The notes under the pieces were generated by a model that saw only the letters and a list, made by a program, of their open reading frames with translations, searched no databases and had not been told where the DNA came from. The position numbers and the translations under genes are program-made. From the NCBI GenBank assembly GCA_026826555.1, contig JAKSZT010054324.1:5115569-5179568 (forward strand): 64,000 bases of DNA. The letters are read 5' to 3'. This document shows positions 12,100 to 21,214 of the stretch, piece after piece; within the stretch, counting starts at the first letter, position 1; each line of letters starts with the position of its first letter. This DNA comes from Tolypeutes matacus. Lineage: Eukaryota > Chordata > Mammalia > Cingulata > Chlamyphoridae.

Positions 12100-13067
12100 A
12101 GAGGATGGCAGGGTTTTGCTCTGAAATCCTAAGGGTTCTGCATTTGTGAGTCTTCTATAGGGGCCTGCCAGATGTTCCAGATGACATCTCTATTTGCCAC
12201 TGTCACTTCCAGCACAATTGGATTTTCAGGATAATGTGGCCCAGGTGGCAGTGCAGCTTGCACAGCAGCCTGGACCTGTTGCAGAGCCTCCTCTAGTCAC
12301 TCGGTAAATGGGCCAAAGTATCACACCAAATGAGGAATATGCTGTCTCCAAAATCCAAAGAGGCCAACTAAGTGATGTGTCTCTTTTTTAGTCAAAGAAA
12401 GGGCCAGATGGAACAGCTTAACCCCTACTTTAGAAGGGCTATCTCAACATGCCCGATACCACTGGACACCCAGAACTTTCACTGAGTTGGAAGGCCCCTG
12501 TATTTTTGCTGGATTTATCTCTCATCTTCTCTCATGCAAATGCCTTACCAATAAGTCTAGAGTAGTTGCTACTTCTTGCTCATTAGGTCCAATCAGCATG
12601 ATGTCATTAATATAATGGACCAGTGTGATGTCTTGTGGGAAGGAGAGACTATCAAGTTCCCTTGCAGACAATATTATGACATGGGTATGGAGATTGGATA
12701 TACCCCTGAGGCAGTCCAGTGAAGGTATATTGCTGGCATGGCCAGTTAAAAGCAAACTGTTTCTGGTTGTCCTTACTATTGGCAATTGAGGAAAAACATT
12801 TACCAGATTAATAGCTGCATACCAGGTACCAAGTGATGTACTGATTTGCTGAAGCAATGATACCACATCTGGAATAGCAGTGGCAATTGGAGTTACTACC
12901 GGGTTAACTTTATGATAATACACTGTCATCCTCCACGATCCTTCTGTTTTCTGCAGAAGCCAAATAAGAGAGTTGAATGGACATGTGGTGGGAATCACCA
13001 CCCCTGAATCTGTGAAGTCCTTGATGGTGGCACGGATCTCTGCAATCCCTTCAGGCATCTGGTATTG
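12100..13067 (-). pseudogene. ERV-L reverse transcriptase remnant
   Basis: A minus-strand frame of 197 codons (12522-13115) covers RT fingers and palm. Its first 15 or so codons come from the adjoining L1 3' UTR, so the open frame is a chimera and its Met is not a native start. The block with Gly-Ser-Trp-Arg-Met-Thr-Val is RT domain 2. Domain A reads Ala-Ala-Ile-Asn-Leu, with Asn where RTs have the catalytic Asp. The active-site box reads YIND instead of YxDD. Two of the three catalytic Asp are therefore replaced. Past the stop at 12522 the thumb region continues with further breaks. Confidence 0.8.
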
Positions 13068-13430
13068 ACTTTTTAAATATATTTTTATTAGGGAGGTTGT
13101 GAACTTACAAAGCAATCAGGCACATGTGTGGAATTCCCATACAACATCCTCCCACCAACACACTACATTTTTGTGGAACATTTGTTACAGATTATGAGAT
13201 AATATCATCAACTATTACCATTAACTGTGGTCTATTGCATACATTTTGTATATTTTTTCCATACCCCCCTATTATTAACACAGTACATCTTTGGCATTGA
13301 TATGAGAACATTATAGTATTGCTGTTAACTATAGCCCATAGGTTACATTAATTGTATTTTTTCCATGCTTTTCCACATTCTTACCACCTTGCAATAGTGA
13401 TTTACATTTGTTCTAGCTCATAGAAGGTGG
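13067..13430 (-). mobile_element. L1 3' UTR segment
   Basis: In the minus-strand sense it contains 'gttaataatagggggg' and a second diverged copy of the same phrase, as in the plus-strand L1 3' ends at 23800-23970, 25600-25700 and 51787-51915. The A-rich end faces 13067. Confidence 0.65.
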
Positions 13431-13434
13431 TTTC

Positions 13435-13980
13435 TTGGACCTTACACCCAAAGCACATGCAAAAAAAGAAAAAATAGATAAATGGGACCTCCTCAAAATT
13501 AAACACTTTTGCACCTTACAGGACTTTGTCAAAAGGGTGAAAGGGCAGCCAGCTCAATGGGAAAAAATATTTGGAAATGACATATCTGATAAGGGTTTAA
13601 TATCCAGGATATATAAAGAGATGTTACAACTCAACAATAAAAAGACAAATGACCCAATTAAAAAATGGGCAAAAGACTTGAATAGACATTTCTCCAAAGA
13701 AGACATACACATGGGAAAAAAACACATGAAGAAATGCTCAACATCACTCATGATTAGGGAAATGCAAATCAAAACTACAATGAGATATCATTTCACACCT
13801 ATCAGAATGGCCACTATTAAAAAGACAGAGAACTACAAGTGTTGGAGAGGATGTGGAGAGATAGGAACACTTCTTCACTGTTGGTGGGAATGTAGAATGG
13901 TACAGCCACTATGGAGGACTGTTTGGCAGTTCCTAAAGATGTTGAATATAGACTTACCATGTGACCTGGCAATACCATGA
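13435..13980 (+). pseudogene. L1 ORF2 C-terminal fragment
   Basis: A 181-codon plus-strand open frame encodes the C-terminal part of L1 ORF2p. Recognisable blocks are Lys-Trp-Asp-Leu-Leu-Lys-Ile-Lys, then Trp-Glu-Lys-Ile-Phe-Gly-Asn, Ser-Asp-Lys-Gly-Leu-Ile-Ser and a Cys-rich tail (CWRGCG...LLHCWWEC) that is the conserved L1 C-terminal zinc-knuckle-like segment. Endonuclease and RT are missing. The L1 sequence runs on to about 14290 with the 3' end phrases 'atggatgaacctggaggaca' and 'aagccagacacaaaagg'. This is a fragment, not a gene. Confidence 0.85.
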
Positions 13981-14290
13981 CTGCGTATATACCCAGAAGA
14001 ACTGAGATCAGTGACACGAACAGACATCTGCACACCAATGTTCATAGCAACATTATTCACCATTGCAAAAGTTGGAAACAACCCAGGTGTCCATCAACAG
14101 ACGAATGGCTAAACAAACTGTGATCTATTCACACAATGGAATATTATGTAGCTATAAGAAGAAATGAAGTCATAAAGCATATGACAACATGGATGAACCT
14201 GGAGGACATTACGTTGAGCGAAGCAAGCCAGACACAAAAGGACAAATATTGTATGAATGTGTTACTATGAACCAAATATATTGTGTAACA

Positions 14291-15863
14291 TATTGTTTGA
14301 TTAAAAAAATTTTTTTTATGTATCCATTGCCCATTTTTTAATTGGATTGCTTTCTCTTTTATTGTCGAGTTGTGTAATCTCTTTATATAGAACGGAAATC
14401 AAACCCTTATTGGATATGTGGTTACTAAATATGTTCTCCCCATTGAGTGGGCTGCCTTTTCACTTCCTTGAAATCCTTTGAATCACAAAAGTGTTTAAAT
14501 TTGAGGAGGTCCCATTTATCCATGTTCTCTTTTGTTGCTCATGCTTTTGGTGTAAGGCTTAAGAATCCACAACCTACCACCAGGTCTTAAGGTTGTTTCC
14601 CTCCATTTTCTTCTAGGAGCTTTATGGTTGTAGATTTTATAGTTATGTCTTTGATCCATTTTGAGTTCATTTCTGTGTAAGGTGTGAGATAGGGGTCCTC
14701 TTTCTTTCTTTTGGCTATTGATATCCAGTTCTCTCAATACCATTTGTTGAATAGACTGTTTTGCCCCATCTCAGTGGGCTTGACAGTCTTGTCAAAATCA
14801 CTTGACCATAGATGTGAGGGTCTGTTTCTGAACCATCCATTTGGTTCCATTGGTCTATGTGTCTATCTTTATGCAGTACCATGCTGTTTTTACCACTGTT
14901 TCTAGGTAATATGATTTAAAGTCTGGAAGTGAGAGTCCTTCAACTTTGCTCTTCCTTTTTAAGATGTTTCTGGCTCCTCAGGGCCCCTTACCTTTCCAAA
15001 TCAATTTGATAATTGTTTTCCATTTGTTTAAAAAATGCTGATGGAATTGTTTATTAGGATTGCATTGAATCTGTATATCAATTTGGATAGAATTGACATG
15101 TTAATTATATTTAGTCTTCCAGTCTATGAACACAGACTTTTCTTCCATTTATTTAGGTATTTTAAAAATTTCTTTCAGCAATGCAGTGTCATTTTCTGAA
15201 TACAAGTGCTTTACATCCTTGGTTAAGTTTATTCCTAAATATTTGATTCTTTTAGTTGCTATTGTAAATGGAATTTTTTTTCTTACTTCCTCCTCATGTT
15301 GAGCATTACTAGTGTATAGAAATACTACTGACTTTTGCATATTAATTTTGTATCCTGCCACTCTGCTGAAATTGCTTATTAGCTCTAGCAGCTTTGTTGT
15401 AGATTTTTATGGAATTTCTAGGTATAGGATCATATATATGCAAATAGTAAAAGTTTTACTTCTTCCTTTCTGGTTTGGATTCCTTTTATCTCTTTTTTTT
15501 TCCTGATTGCTCTAGGTAAAACTTCTAGCACTTTATTGAACAACAGTGGTGGCAGTGGGCATCCTTGTCTTGTTCCCAATCTTAGTGGGAAAACTTTCAG
15601 TCTTTTACCTTTGAGTACAATATTAGCTGTGGGTTTTTCATATATGGCCTTTATTATGTTGAGAAAGTTTCCTTCAATTCCTATCTTTTGTAATATTTTT
15701 ATCAAGAAAGGATGCTGTATTTTGTCAAATGCCTTTACTGCATCAATCGATAGATTCATGTGATTTTTCTTCTTTAATTTATTAATATGGAGTATTACAC
15801 TGATTTTCTTGTATTGAATCATGCTTGCATGCCTGGTATGAAACCCACTTGATCATGATGAAT
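14291..15863 (-). pseudogene. L1 ORF2 fragment (RT to C-terminus)
   Basis: The minus strand encodes L1 RT and downstream ORF2. The frame 15430-15822 has the RT domain A block [11 protein letters not shown] and the domain B block [11 protein letters not shown]. The following FADD-type active-site box is degenerate. Frame 15149-15361 continues with a Gly-Tyr-Lys-Ile-Asn block (RT thumb side), and 14516-14743 holds a connection segment. Frameshifts separate the frames. The 5' part of ORF2 and all of ORF1 are absent. Confidence 0.85.
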
Positions 15864-16562
15864 ATTTCCTCAGGAGGATGGAGTTAGTCTCACAAATTTT
15901 TTCACAGTCTTAGTGAAAGGTGTATCCTCTAGACATTCCTGGGGTGGATGGGAAGTTCTTAGATAGTACATCAATTCTAACATTTCGATTTCTCTATGCC
16001 TTTTCATCCCCTCATCTACTGTAAACCAGAGCAATTCTGGCATCTCAATGTCAGGCAGTGTCAACCATCTTTTGGTCCATGTTTCAGCCAGCCACCTAAA
16101 CTGTTAGAGCCCTTTCTAACCCCTCAATCTACAATATTGAATCCAGACTCTCTGCTTAGTGGGCTCATATCAGTGAATTCAGCCTGATCCAACTTTATAT
16201 TCTTCCACCATTTTCCCCACCCTTGTTTTCCATTCCCACACATATTCCCCTGATTTCTATCTATGTAAATTGGAAAATTCATGCAGTTCTTTTGGAGTAT
16301 AGTGTACTTCCTCATGTCTCACACTTTGTACCTCACCTTTGGGTGATTGTTGTGACTTTAGTCTAGTTATAGGTCTTTTTATGCATATCTCAATAGCCAA
16401 CTCCTGCTATGGACTGTCTGTGGCCTCTTGATTATTGGAAACAAAGTCATTAGTGCCCTTGAATCTAATCAGAGTAGAGAGCTGATTGCAAAAATCCCAG
16501 AACCAATTCAGAAATCTCATTTTTAAGTTTCTGTTTCTCAAGAACCATTCCCAGTATCAAGC
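15864..16562 (-). pseudogene. ERV-L gag-side remnant
   Basis: The minus strand between the L1 block and the 5' LTR has a 64-codon frame (15870-16064) with a Leu-Arg-Thr-Ser-His-Pro-Pro-Gln-Glu-Cys segment that I associate with ERV-L gag. The rest, up to the LTR at 16563, is leader or gag sequence with stops. The assignment rests mainly on position between the LTR and pol. Confidence 0.5.
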
Positions 16563-16888
16563 TGTATTAGTCAGGGTTCTCTAGGGAAACAGAACCAACA
16601 ATAGATATGTGCAAATAGTATGAGATTTTATAAAATTGTCTCACATGATTATGTTGAAGTCTTTACAAGGAGAAGTGGTTTCAGCATTCAGGCAGAGAAT
16701 CCCCATCTCTACTTCAGATAGCCAACGTCTCTTGGGGAATTCAACGAAGACCTTCATTGGAGTCCCTGGCTTGCCCTGCAGAATTTGGACTTGTACATCC
16801 CCGTGGTCATGTCAGACGATTTTATAAAAAATATTACTATTTACAGATAGCTCCTGTTGTTTCTGTTTCCCTAGAAAATCTTAATACA
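16563..16888. repeat. ERV-L 5' LTR rearranged into an inverted repeat
   Basis: 16563-16650 starts TGTATTAGTCAGGGTTCTCT as in the 3' LTR. From about 16655 the sequence is LTR in the opposite orientation, through 'cagaatttggacttgtacat' and 'cccgtggtcatgtcaga', ending at TTAATACA (16888). The outer 85 bases of each side are complementary, with about 145 bases between them. Confidence 0.8.
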
Positions 16889-16994
16889 TGGTGCTACAAA
16901 TAGGTACATTTATACCAAGGAAAACCAACACTTCATGCTTTGAAGTGAAATATGACAATAACCAAAGCCACTAATGTCTAAACCCCTCACAAGT

Positions 16995-17178
16995 GGGAAG
17001 CGGCTGTGGCTCAATCAGTAGGGCTCCCGTTTACCATGTGGGAGGCCCCGGGTTCGGTTCCCAGGGCCTCCTGGTGAGGGCAAGCCCGCCCGCACGGCGT
17101 GGTTAGCTGACCCAGCGAGCACAGGCAGCAAGGGGGGGATAAATGAATAAATAAATAAAATCTTTAAAAAAAAAAAAA
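16995..17178 (+). mobile_element. Young tRNA-derived SINE (DAS-like), plus strand
   Basis: The SINE starts GGGAAGCGGCTGTGGCTCAA and has an A-box-like TGGCTCAATCAG, a B-box-like GGTTCGGTTCC, and an A-rich tail (17158-17178). A perfect 16-bp TSD, TAAACCCCTCACAAGT, flanks it (16979-16994 and 17179-17194). Pol III promoters of this kind are internal. The A/B-box part is not a functional tRNA. Confidence 0.93.
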
Positions 17179-17194
17179 TAAACCCCTCACAAGT

Positions 17195-17874
17195 TCTCAC
17201 CAGTCCCTTCCAACTCTTCAACAATACCTCTATCTATTTCCTCATCCTCCCTTACCCAAACCTGTATCTCTATAAGTAGTAGTACTCAAAAGAAATAAAC
17301 CACTATGTTTTTGTATTATGTTTAAAGGTTTTCTGTTTTCTTTCATTACTAGTTGCAAGGGAATTATTTTCTGCAGCAAATGTGCCCATTTTCAGCTCCA
17401 TTATGGGCTAAATAAGCTTTTATGGGCTAGCCATGGGACACACCCTACCATCACTTGTAACACTCTTTTTATGGGAGAAAATGTTATGAGTTCCACGCAA
17501 TCAATATTCAAATGAACTGCTAGAGCATCACCTGTTTGCCAATTGGGAGCTACTTTATGAGGCTGATTCTGTCGCTGCTGGTTGTGAGTCTATAGTAGAA
17601 GTTAAGTATGTTTGGCCAAGAGTTTTCCATCTCTGTCCCCAGAATGTAGTTTCTTTCACTTCCCTCAGCATATCATGCCTGAGCCTCTGACCCAAAGAGG
17701 AGTCTATAGGTCCTTTGCAACAGCAATGTGAGATTGAATACATAATCCTCGTATTTTAGTAAATAAATCTTTTCCATGAAGAATCCCAATTTCATCTTCT
17801 TAATTTACCACATTCCCTAGATTCATAGGAACTTGTTTGCCATTCAGTAGTCTCTTGCCCTTTATATCTTTCTG
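17195..17874. other. Unique DNA, nothing recognised
   Basis: No gene or named repeat is seen. The last 80 bases are pyrimidine-rich. Confidence 0.4.
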
Positions 17875-18105
17875 TTTTGATGTAGTGGTTAAGAACAGGC
17901 TACCAAGCCAATTAGATCTAAACTTTAAATGTGACTTTGTCATTCTGTGTGACGTTGGCCAAGTCATTTGACCTTTTTAAGTCTTAGTTGCCTCATCTGT
18001 CAAATGGACAATTTAATAGTATTTTAGAAGACTAAATTCACATGTAAGGCTTTAGCAGAGTGACTACCTTGTATTATATTTTCAACAATTGGTAGCTACT
18101 ATTAA
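17875..18105 (+). mobile_element. MIR
   Basis: The order 'gtggttaagaacaggctacc', 'tgacgttggccaagtcattt', 'gttgcctcatctgtcaaatg' and a diverged 3' tail is a nearly complete plus-strand MIR. Confidence 0.8.
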
Positions 18106-18489
18106 TGAAAAGTAACTTGACTACTCTCTTCCCATTTATTAATTGGGCAAGCTATGTGGTAGGGATTATGCCTGCATTTCATGATTTATTCTAGGAAGAA
18201 ATTATAGATATAATCTAAACATTCACTCATTTGTTCATTAATTCACTTATTCATTCATCACCAAATGCCAAATGAACACATTTTTGTGATATGCTTCTCT
18301 TCTGTTGCTAGGTTACTCTGCCCAGCCATTTTACCACTGTTCTTGGGTGTTGGAATTATTCTAGAAAAGTATGCATCTCTATTGTCAGAGACAGCCTTTA
18401 TCTTGTTTCTCTGCCTACCTTGGACTTCTTGATGCTGAATTTTTAAGATCCATAAATATAACATCTAACTGATAATCTCAACCTTGAAG

Positions 18490-18840
18490 TCTCTTAGGCA
18501 TCTCTAATTAAACATATACAACAGAGAATTCTTGATCTCTAACTTCACCCCACTTACTATTCCTGAAGACTTTCTGGAACTCAATTTTTCCAGTTGATCA
18601 ACGTAAAAACTTTTGAATCAATCTTGAGCCTTCCCTTCTCTTTTACCCAATATCCTAGCAGCTTTACCTTCAGAATCTATGTTGAATCCAATCACTTCTT
18701 ATCATTTTCACCACTTCTATCCTCATCCAAGCTACCAACATCTTCCAATTGGATTATTGCTAAATAGCTTTCTCACTGGACTTCCCACTCCCACCATTAC
18801 CTCCCTGCAGTGTGCTCACTAACCCAGAAAAAAATATTTT
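18490..18840. repeat. Ancient interspersed repeat, family not assigned
   Basis: Phrases such as 'gctttaccttcagaatctat', 'ccaagctaccaacatcttcc' and 'ggattattgctaaatagctt' belong to the same old mammalian repeat as 6906-7480, in the other orientation. Confidence 0.4.
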
Positions 18841-19790
18841 AAATGAATGCAATTGGATCAAGTTTTTCTAGTTTATTGAATTAGTACACTTGTATATTGG
18901 ATAATAAATCAAATAACCAAGTTAAGACCTCTTTGTGACTCTTTCTCAAAAGTCTTACTGGATATTATGTTCTGGAATAAAATGGCAAACCTTCTTATGC
19001 TGAGTTTCTAAGAGCTGAGAGTATTTTTCTTATGATGGATTTCTGAGAGCTGAGGGTAATGCCCTTATTAACTCCTTAGTTCTAAAAAGCAAGAAATCAC
19101 TAGATAACGTATTCTTTTTTTACCTATTGCTTTCTTTGTTCAACTTTGAGAGTTACATATGGTATTTATCATCATCTGTTTTAATATAATTTCAGGATTA
19201 ATTCTCCATAATGCCTTTTGTATCCAGGGTGAGGTATATTAGTAATCAATTACAGCCTCCTCTGATCATCCTCATTATGGACTGCCTCAGGAAATAAACA
19301 ACAAATCTTGTCTTTCCACCTTTGCCCTCTTTCTCTCTCTAGATACATTTTTCCATTGCATACCATTTAATCATCATAAAATAAATCCTCCTCTCATTAA
19401 AAAACAAATTTATCTCCTCTGGAAATCATTATTTATTAGTAGTAAGTTTCTACTAATGAAGCCTATCCTTTCACTGGTTTGTTTAACTTGCCCATTTCAT
19501 TTTGTGGAATGTTCTCATAAAAATTGAAATTATTTTCTCTTATTCCCATTCTTCAACTGAGCAACATGTTTTGTTTGTGTTATTTGCAGTGTCCTAAAGT
19601 TAGAACCTTTCTAATTTTGAAACCAGCCATTTTATACTATTTTTACCCTAATCATTTTCTAAACATGCTATGTTAGAAACTCCTGACAGAAGATGGAAAA
19701 AGGCAGAGAGTCCTGTTTCTAGCTTTAATTGGTATGGCTCTACAGGATTGCGTTTTAACAAAAAATGTGTCATATTGGAATGTAAAAAAA
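18841..19790. other. Unique DNA, nothing recognised
   Basis: No gene or named repeat is seen. 18968-19065 contains two diverged copies of a 'ttcttatg..gatttctgaga' phrase about 50 bases apart, too weak to call. Confidence 0.4.
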
Positions 19791-19814
19791 AAAAGGTATG
19801 ATTCAGAATGGACT

Positions 19815-19902
19815 GTTAATAACTTTCATACAGCACCTTACTATATACCTTCTTTGTGACTTTTTAAGGTGTGTAGTAAGGTGCTGCATGAAAGTTATTA
19901 AC
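19815..19902. repeat. 88-base near-perfect hairpin (MITE-like)
   Basis: Arms 19815-19851 and 19866-19902 are complementary at 34 of 37 positions with a 14-base loop. In a plus-strand RNA two of the three exceptions would be G-U pairs. The ends read GTTAATAAC and GTTATTAAC. I know no tRNA, MIR or SINE with this shape. It could be a short palindromic MITE or a fold-back duplication, and it has the size of a microRNA precursor. It abuts the MIR at 19905. Confidence 0.85.
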
Positions 19903-19904
19903 AT

Positions 19905-20067
19905 AGAGGAGAGCCTAATGGGTAAGAGCACAATCTCTGGAGTACACTTGCCTGAATTCATATCTGCCTTACCATGTCCCAGCTCTGTGACCTTTAATCT
20001 CCTTTGCCTCCTTTTCCTCATCTAACAGTTATGATACTGTCAGGAGGATTAAAGGAGTTATGAATGT
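19905..20067 (+). mobile_element. MIR, 5' part
   Basis: The words 'taatgggtaagagcacaatc', 'cagctctgtgacctttaatc' and 'cttttcctcatctaacagtt' are a plus-strand MIR. Its 3' tail appears to resume at about 20430-20500, after an inserted element. Confidence 0.75.
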
Positions 20068-20069
20068 GT

Positions 20070-20423
20070 TACCAGTCAGGATATGTTAGATTATGCTAAG
20101 AAACAACCTGAAACCTCTGTGGCTTAAGGCACCAAAGGTTTATTTCTCTCTGACACAAAGTCACCTGTGCGTTGGGATAGCTCTCCAGGGTCACTGACCT
20201 CCGTGCGGCTGCTCAGGAATCCAGGTGGCTTGAATCCCGTGGCTTGGCCATCTGGACATGAGGTTTCCCGTTTACAGCACAGGAACGAGAGAGACCGGTG
20301 GACAGGCATGAGCTTTTCCTGCCTCAGACCAGAAGTAACACACAGGCCTCCACCTACCTGAAAGAATCTTCCTAATGAGGAGAGAGAACAGAATATTTAC
20401 TGAACATCACAGGCTCTGCCACA
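20070..20423. mobile_element. LTR-like fossil inserted in MIR
   Basis: This block is richer in CpG than its surroundings and separates the two halves of a MIR. Phrases such as 'ctctgtggcttaaggcac' and 'aaaggtttatttctctctg' recall an old mammalian LTR, but I cannot name the family. Open frames on both strands here carry no motif. Confidence 0.4.
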
Positions 20424-20429
20424 AAATGT

Positions 20430-20505
20430 AAAACATTTAGAATGTTGCTGGGCACTCAGTAAGTACCCAATCTATGTTTGCTATTTTTATTATCAACAGA
20501 GAAGC
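20430..20505 (+). mobile_element. MIR 3' tail
   Basis: 'gctgggcactcagtaagtac' followed by 'ttgctatttttattatca' is a MIR 3' end and probably continues the MIR at 19905. Confidence 0.5.
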
Positions 20506-20739
20506 AGCATATGATGCTACCAGTACTGAGCTAAGGAGTCAAGAACTAGGCTCTGAACCAGGGCTGTGGTAAGGTTGCAATAAAAGGGAACTAGGAAATG
20601 AACTTTTGTGTTTAGAGCAAGTGTCACAAGAAAACCCTGCAGGTCCATCCTGGGATTCTCAACCCTGCCCTGCAATGAATTAAATCTACCTTTCCCATTT
20701 TGGCTAGTAAAAGTCTTGTGTCATTAAACTAGCATTTTA

Positions 20740-20830
20740 ACCTTTTAATAATTCAATTATCTCATCTGCAAAATGGAGATAATTATAGTCCCTTCCTCAG
20801 AGGGTAGGAATAAATGTCTAATTAATTTAC
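20740..20830 (+). mobile_element. MIR fragment
   Basis: 'ttatctcatctgcaaaatgg' and 'agataattatagtcccttcc' are the conserved MIR core-to-tail phrases. Confidence 0.6.
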
Positions 20831-21214
20831 TGTTTTAGATCACAGCAAGGATTCACTTCATCTTAGCTCTTATTATTCTATGACGTACAACTTTGGATAT
20901 GCCCTTAAACATCTTTGTTTTCAGTTTTAGCATCTGTTATCTTCAAAGTATGGCTGATATATCTCTCAGGATGCTTCCAAACATTCACTTTTATGAACCA
21001 ATGAATAATTGTTTGTCTAACTTTGAGAGCCCATAGTAAGCAAGATTTGTTTCTAAAATAGTTGGGATTAAGCTCCTTGGGATTCCCAGCCTGGAGCTTT
21101 TTCCTTCAAACGGAGTCATTCCCCTATTCGTAGGCTCAAACATGACTTAAATTAAGAATATTTAACTAACTCTAGCCTCTACCATATGGGGCTCCATAGC
21201 AACTCACTAAGACT
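20831..21214. other. Unique DNA, nothing recognised
   Basis: No gene or repeat is recognised in this stretch just before the large L1. Confidence 0.4.

Larger units (their letters stand above)
13067..15863. mobile_element. Rearranged L1 block inside ERV-L
   Basis: Three L1 pieces lie between the ERV-L halves: minus 3' UTR (about 13067-13430), plus ORF2 3' end (13431-14290) and minus ORF2 (14291-15863). The plus piece 13450-13690 and the minus piece 14315-14560 cover the same part of ORF2 and form an inverted repeat of about 240 bases. The first two pieces fit one twin-primed (5' inverted) L1 insertion on the minus strand. The third is probably a separate L1. Confidence 0.75.
8310..16888 (-). 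mobile_element. ERV-L (class III) provirus, rearranged
   Basis: A minus-strand ERV-L provirus: 3' LTR 8310-8743, polypurine tract, dUTPase, integrase, RNase H and RT remnants, a gag-side remnant, and a rearranged 5' LTR at 16563-16888. The dUTPase after integrase is diagnostic of ERV-L. A MaLR LTR (9428-9910) and an L1 block (about 13067-15863) were inserted later. All reading frames are broken. The interval between the gag-side remnant and the RT start looks short, so part of the protease and RT front is probably missing. Confidence 0.85.

Noticed and set aside
13435..13980. 181-codon plus-strand frame as a host gene
   Set aside because: It is the C-terminal end of L1 ORF2 with the known CWRGCG-type tail, in a truncated L1.
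16995..17070. tRNA gene
   Set aside because: A- and B-box-like motifs are present, but the sequence is the head of a SINE with a tail and TSD.
20124..20361. Overlapping 60-codon frames on both strands with higher CpG
   Set aside because: They lie in an LTR-like fossil; no motif, no promoter, and the CpG density is too low for an island.
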